Shown piece by piece: positions 61,713 to 64,000 of a stretch of DNA of 64,000 nt. The position numbers were made by a program, and so were the translations under genes. The notes under the pieces were generated by a model. The model did not search any database, had not been told where the DNA came from, and worked only from the letters and a program-made list of their open reading frames with translations. Within the stretch, counting starts at the first letter, position 1. The number at the start of each line of letters is the position of its first letter. The DNA is from Ailurus styani. Its lineage: Eukaryota > Chordata > Mammalia > Carnivora > Ailuridae. The DNA lies in the NCBI GenBank assembly GCA_002007465.1, contig LNAC01000031.1, forward strand, positions 7,408,746 to 7,472,745. Reading direction: 5' to 3'.

Positions 61713-62692
61713 TTAATGTACCAAAATATATGTGATGTAACAAAAGCAGTACTAAAAGGGAAGTTCATAGAAATAAAAACCTATATTTAAAAAGAAACCA
61801 TATAAAATAAACAACCTAACTCTACACATCCAGAGTGCTAGAAAAAGAAGAAAACTAATCCCAAAGTTACCAGAAAGAAGGAAGTGATAAAAATTAGAGC
61901 AGAAATAAACAAAATAAAGGAAATCAATAGAAAAAAATTAATATAACTGAGTTGTTTGTTTATTTTAAAGATAAACAAAACTAACAAATCTTTAGCCAGA
62001 TTCAAGGGGGAAAAAGTCAGAAGACTCAAAATTAAGAATGAAAGAGGAAACATTATGTCACCACAAAAATACAAATAATCATAAGAGACTACTATGAACA
62101 ATTTTAAGCCCAAAAAAGTGACTAACAAAGAAAAAATGGATAAATTCCTAAAAATATAATATCTGAAAAGATGGAATCATGAAGAAATAGAAAATCTGAA
62201 CTGACCACTAAAGAGTAAAAAGATTGAAACAATGGAAAACTTCCCGAAAAAGAAAGTCCTAAATCAGATGCTTTCAGCAGTAAATTCTACCAAATATTTA
62301 AACCAGAATACACATCACCTCAAGTTTTTCCAAAAATTGTAGAGAAAGGAGCAAACCTAAATTCATCTTATGAGGCCAGCTTTATGGTGATACCAACACC
62401 AGAAAAAGAAAGAAAAAAAACTAGAGTCTAATATCTCTGACAAATATAAATGTAAAAACCCTCTATAAATACTAGCAGACCAAATTCAACAACAATTTAA
62501 AAGGATTGTACGTGATTAAGTGGGATTTATCCTCCTGGAATGCAATGGCGGTTCAACAGACAAAAATCCATCTATGTGACACACCGCACTAATAAATGAT
62601 AAAAATAAATCATCATCTCAATAGATGAAATAAAAGGCCTTAACAATCATCAATAATCTTGCATGATAAAAATTCTCAAAATAGGGGAGTGG

Positions 62693-62701
62693 CAAGATGG
62701 C
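62693..62701 (+). promoter_or_regulatory. YY1-like site at the L1 5' end
   Basis: 'caagatggc' begins 9 bp from the first base of the element. In human L1 a YY1 site near the same position directs accurate transcription start; placement and sequence are alike here. The function is inferred from that comparison. Confidence 0.6.
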
Positions 62702-62859
62702 AGAGGAGTAGGAGACCGATTATCATCAGGTCCCAGGAATTCACCCAGAGAGCTATCAAACTATTCTGAACACCTACAAATTCCACCGAAGATCGAAGAG
62801 AAGAAGAGCAGCAATTCTAGGAACAGAAAATTGACCACCTTCTGGAAGGTAGGCCGTGC

Positions 62860-63560
62860 GGAGAAGTGAATCTGCGGCGACGGGAGGATAGACCCCGGGG
62901 GGAGGGGCCGGCTGCCGGCAAGGGAGCGAGCAGCGGAGCACAGACTCGGAACTGTTAGAAGTCAGCTCCACTGAGGGACATCGCCCCAGAGGCCAAGCGG
63001 GGGGTGAAGCCCCTGCAGGGACCGTGTGGTCTCAGGACCCACGGGGACACAAAAAGACCAGGGGTGTCTGAGCGCGACCAAGCTCCCAGGTCTCAGAGAG
63101 AAGCCGGCGGGAGAGACGGAGCTGAGCTAAGGTGTCTCTCAGCTCGGGGTTACCTTGGGCTGGGATCTGAAGCTCAGCCGGGCCACTGATCTGTGAGCGG
63201 GGACCCCACGGGCGGCAGAGGGGGAGAGACTCACCTTCCTCCTCCAGGAGCGGCGGCGCGGGAGCGGCGGCGCGGGAGCGGCTGCAGGAAACTGCTGGGT
63301 TCGGAGATTCTAAACGGGGCCGCGCCAGAGACAGAGATGCTCGGTCACAGGCCGGGTGAGCTCGGAGCGCGGCTGGAGACCAGGACACGGAAGGAAATGC
63401 TTTTCTCTGAGGCGCGCTGAGGGCTGAGGCCCCAGGCTCTCAGCTCCTCCGGGTCGGAAACTGGGAACCGCCATTTTCAGTCCCGTCCTCCAACGAGGTA
63501 CGGAAAGCGTTCAGGGAACAAAAGCTCCCGAGAGCGAACCCGAGCTGATTACTTAGCCTG
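62860..63560 (+). promoter_or_regulatory. CpG-rich L1 internal promoter region
   Basis: This is the only CpG-dense stretch in the window; CpGs are frequent here and nearly absent elsewhere. It contains a 14-bp GC-rich tandem repeat (63247-63274 plus a partial third unit). L1 5' UTRs act as internal pol II promoters and are usually methylated in the germ line and soma. The retention of many CpGs suggests a recent insertion. Confidence 0.65.
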
Positions 63561-64000
63561 GCCCCTGGCGAGGGCGGTGGGAATCCGCCTCGGGCAGAGA
63601 CACTTGAGAATCACAGCAACAGGCCCCTCCCCCAGAAGACCAAGGGGAAAAAAAATAAATAAAAAACAAACCATCCAGTCAAAGTCAAGTTCAAAACTGC
63701 TAAGCATTGCGGAACCCCAGAACTACGGAAAAGCAATGGAGACAATTCATGGCTTTTTCCCCATGATTCTTCAGTTGTTCAAAGTTAAATTCATTGAATT
63801 TTTTTTTCTTTGAAATTTTTTCTTTTTTCTTTTAAAATTTTTCCCTTTTCCTATTCTAACGTTCTTAACTCTTATATCGTATCAACACTTTTTATTCTTT
63901 TTTTAAATTTTCATTGTAATAATCATATTTTATCCCTTCATTGTTTTTAACCTTATTTTTTTGGATAATTACAGGGTCTGTTCAATTCACCAATCTGATA

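Larger units (their letters stand above)
58058..62683 (+). mobile_element. Near full-length old L1M
   Basis: The plus strand opens with the L1M-type 5' UTR ('gaaggctcagactctccttt', about 58089). The 5' region runs to about 59200, then ORF1 and an inter-ORF part with 'gccagaagggaatgggatga' (59910-59929). Next comes the ORF2 endonuclease region ('agagacaaggaaggacatta' at about 61132) and further ORF2, up to the RT part near 62640. It is interrupted by CAN-SINEs at 60321-60512 and 60734-60923, by (GAAA)n at 58972-59090 and by (AG)n at 61672-61710. All reading frames are broken. A young L1 cuts it at 62684; any remaining 3' part lies beyond the window. Confidence 0.82.
62684..64000 (+). mobile_element. 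5' UTR of a young, possibly full-length L1 (runs off the window)
   Basis: At 62684 the AT-rich old L1 switches abruptly to 'ggggagtggcaagatggc', the start of a carnivore L1 5' UTR. About 900 bp of CpG-rich sequence follows, then an A/T-rich end with a pyrimidine-rich tract (63785-63965). No ORF1 start is visible before the window ends, so the coding part lies beyond it. The upstream 'aaaaattctcaaaata' (62668-62683) is the likely left TSD: its start after 'gat' fits an L1 endonuclease cut. An intact 5' terminus means the copy was not 5'-truncated, unlike every other young L1 here. Confidence 0.88.

Noticed and set aside
62663..63813. Host gene with a CpG-island promoter
   Set aside because: The GC-rich stretch begins exactly with the L1 5'-terminal sequence and YY1-like site, so it is an L1 promoter and not a host promoter.

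Overview
The window looks like a gene-poor, AT-rich stretch of a carnivoran nuclear genome, most likely a mustelid or close musteloid. The main evidence is about twenty tRNA-Lys-derived CAN-SINEs, a carnivore-specific family. Several carry the head variant 'gggttaaagcctctgcctt', which I associate with mink/ferret/otter-type subfamilies. Carnivore-type L1 3' ends, and ancient L1M, L2 and MIR relics shared by all placental mammals, fit this. I found no convincing protein-coding exon, no intact cellular gene and no tRNA or rRNA gene. Every ORF with recognisable homology is decayed L1 ORF2; the rest look like chance ORFs.

Layout. 1-9.7 kb: an old L1 3' end, CAN-SINEs, L2/MIR relics and a carnivore-lineage 5'-truncated L1 on the minus strand (about 6.81-7.67 kb). 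9.7-17.5 kb: ancient L1 and MIR fragments, microsatellites and two minus-strand CAN-SINEs. 17.5-27.8 kb: two long minus-strand L1M copies, the second almost full length and carrying two CAN-SINEs with target-site duplications (TSDs). 27.8-31.0 kb: repeat-poor sequence. 31.0-34.2 kb: a plus-strand L1M with a large internal deletion, split by a younger L1 3' end. 35.2-36.8 kb: an identical 75-bp direct repeat, one copy abutting a truncated L1. 39.3-43.2 kb: a plus-strand L1 with readable reverse-transcriptase motifs, an older L1 fragment and an L2. 44.25-44.54 kb: a retroposed first 34-35 nt of U2 snRNA with an 18-bp TSD, immediately next to a CAN-SINE. 46.8-51.1 kb: the longest repeat-poor block. 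51.1-57.9 kb: HAL1/L1M-like sequence, an ambiguous base inside a duplicated SINE tail, two L2 fragments and CAN-SINEs. 58.06-62.68 kb: a near-complete old plus-strand L1M. 62,684-64,000: the GC-rich 5' UTR of a much younger L1 nested in it and running off the end.

No set of genes works together here. The story is layered retrotransposition: L2/MIR, then L1M, then carnivore L1 and CAN-SINEs, with one snRNA retrocopy. I saw nothing that supports a new biological system. The items most worth a second look are the U2 fragment, the 75-bp duplication at an L1 edge, the young L1 promoter with its antisense ORF, and the N-flanked duplication that looks like an assembly join. All family names come from recall, without a database search.
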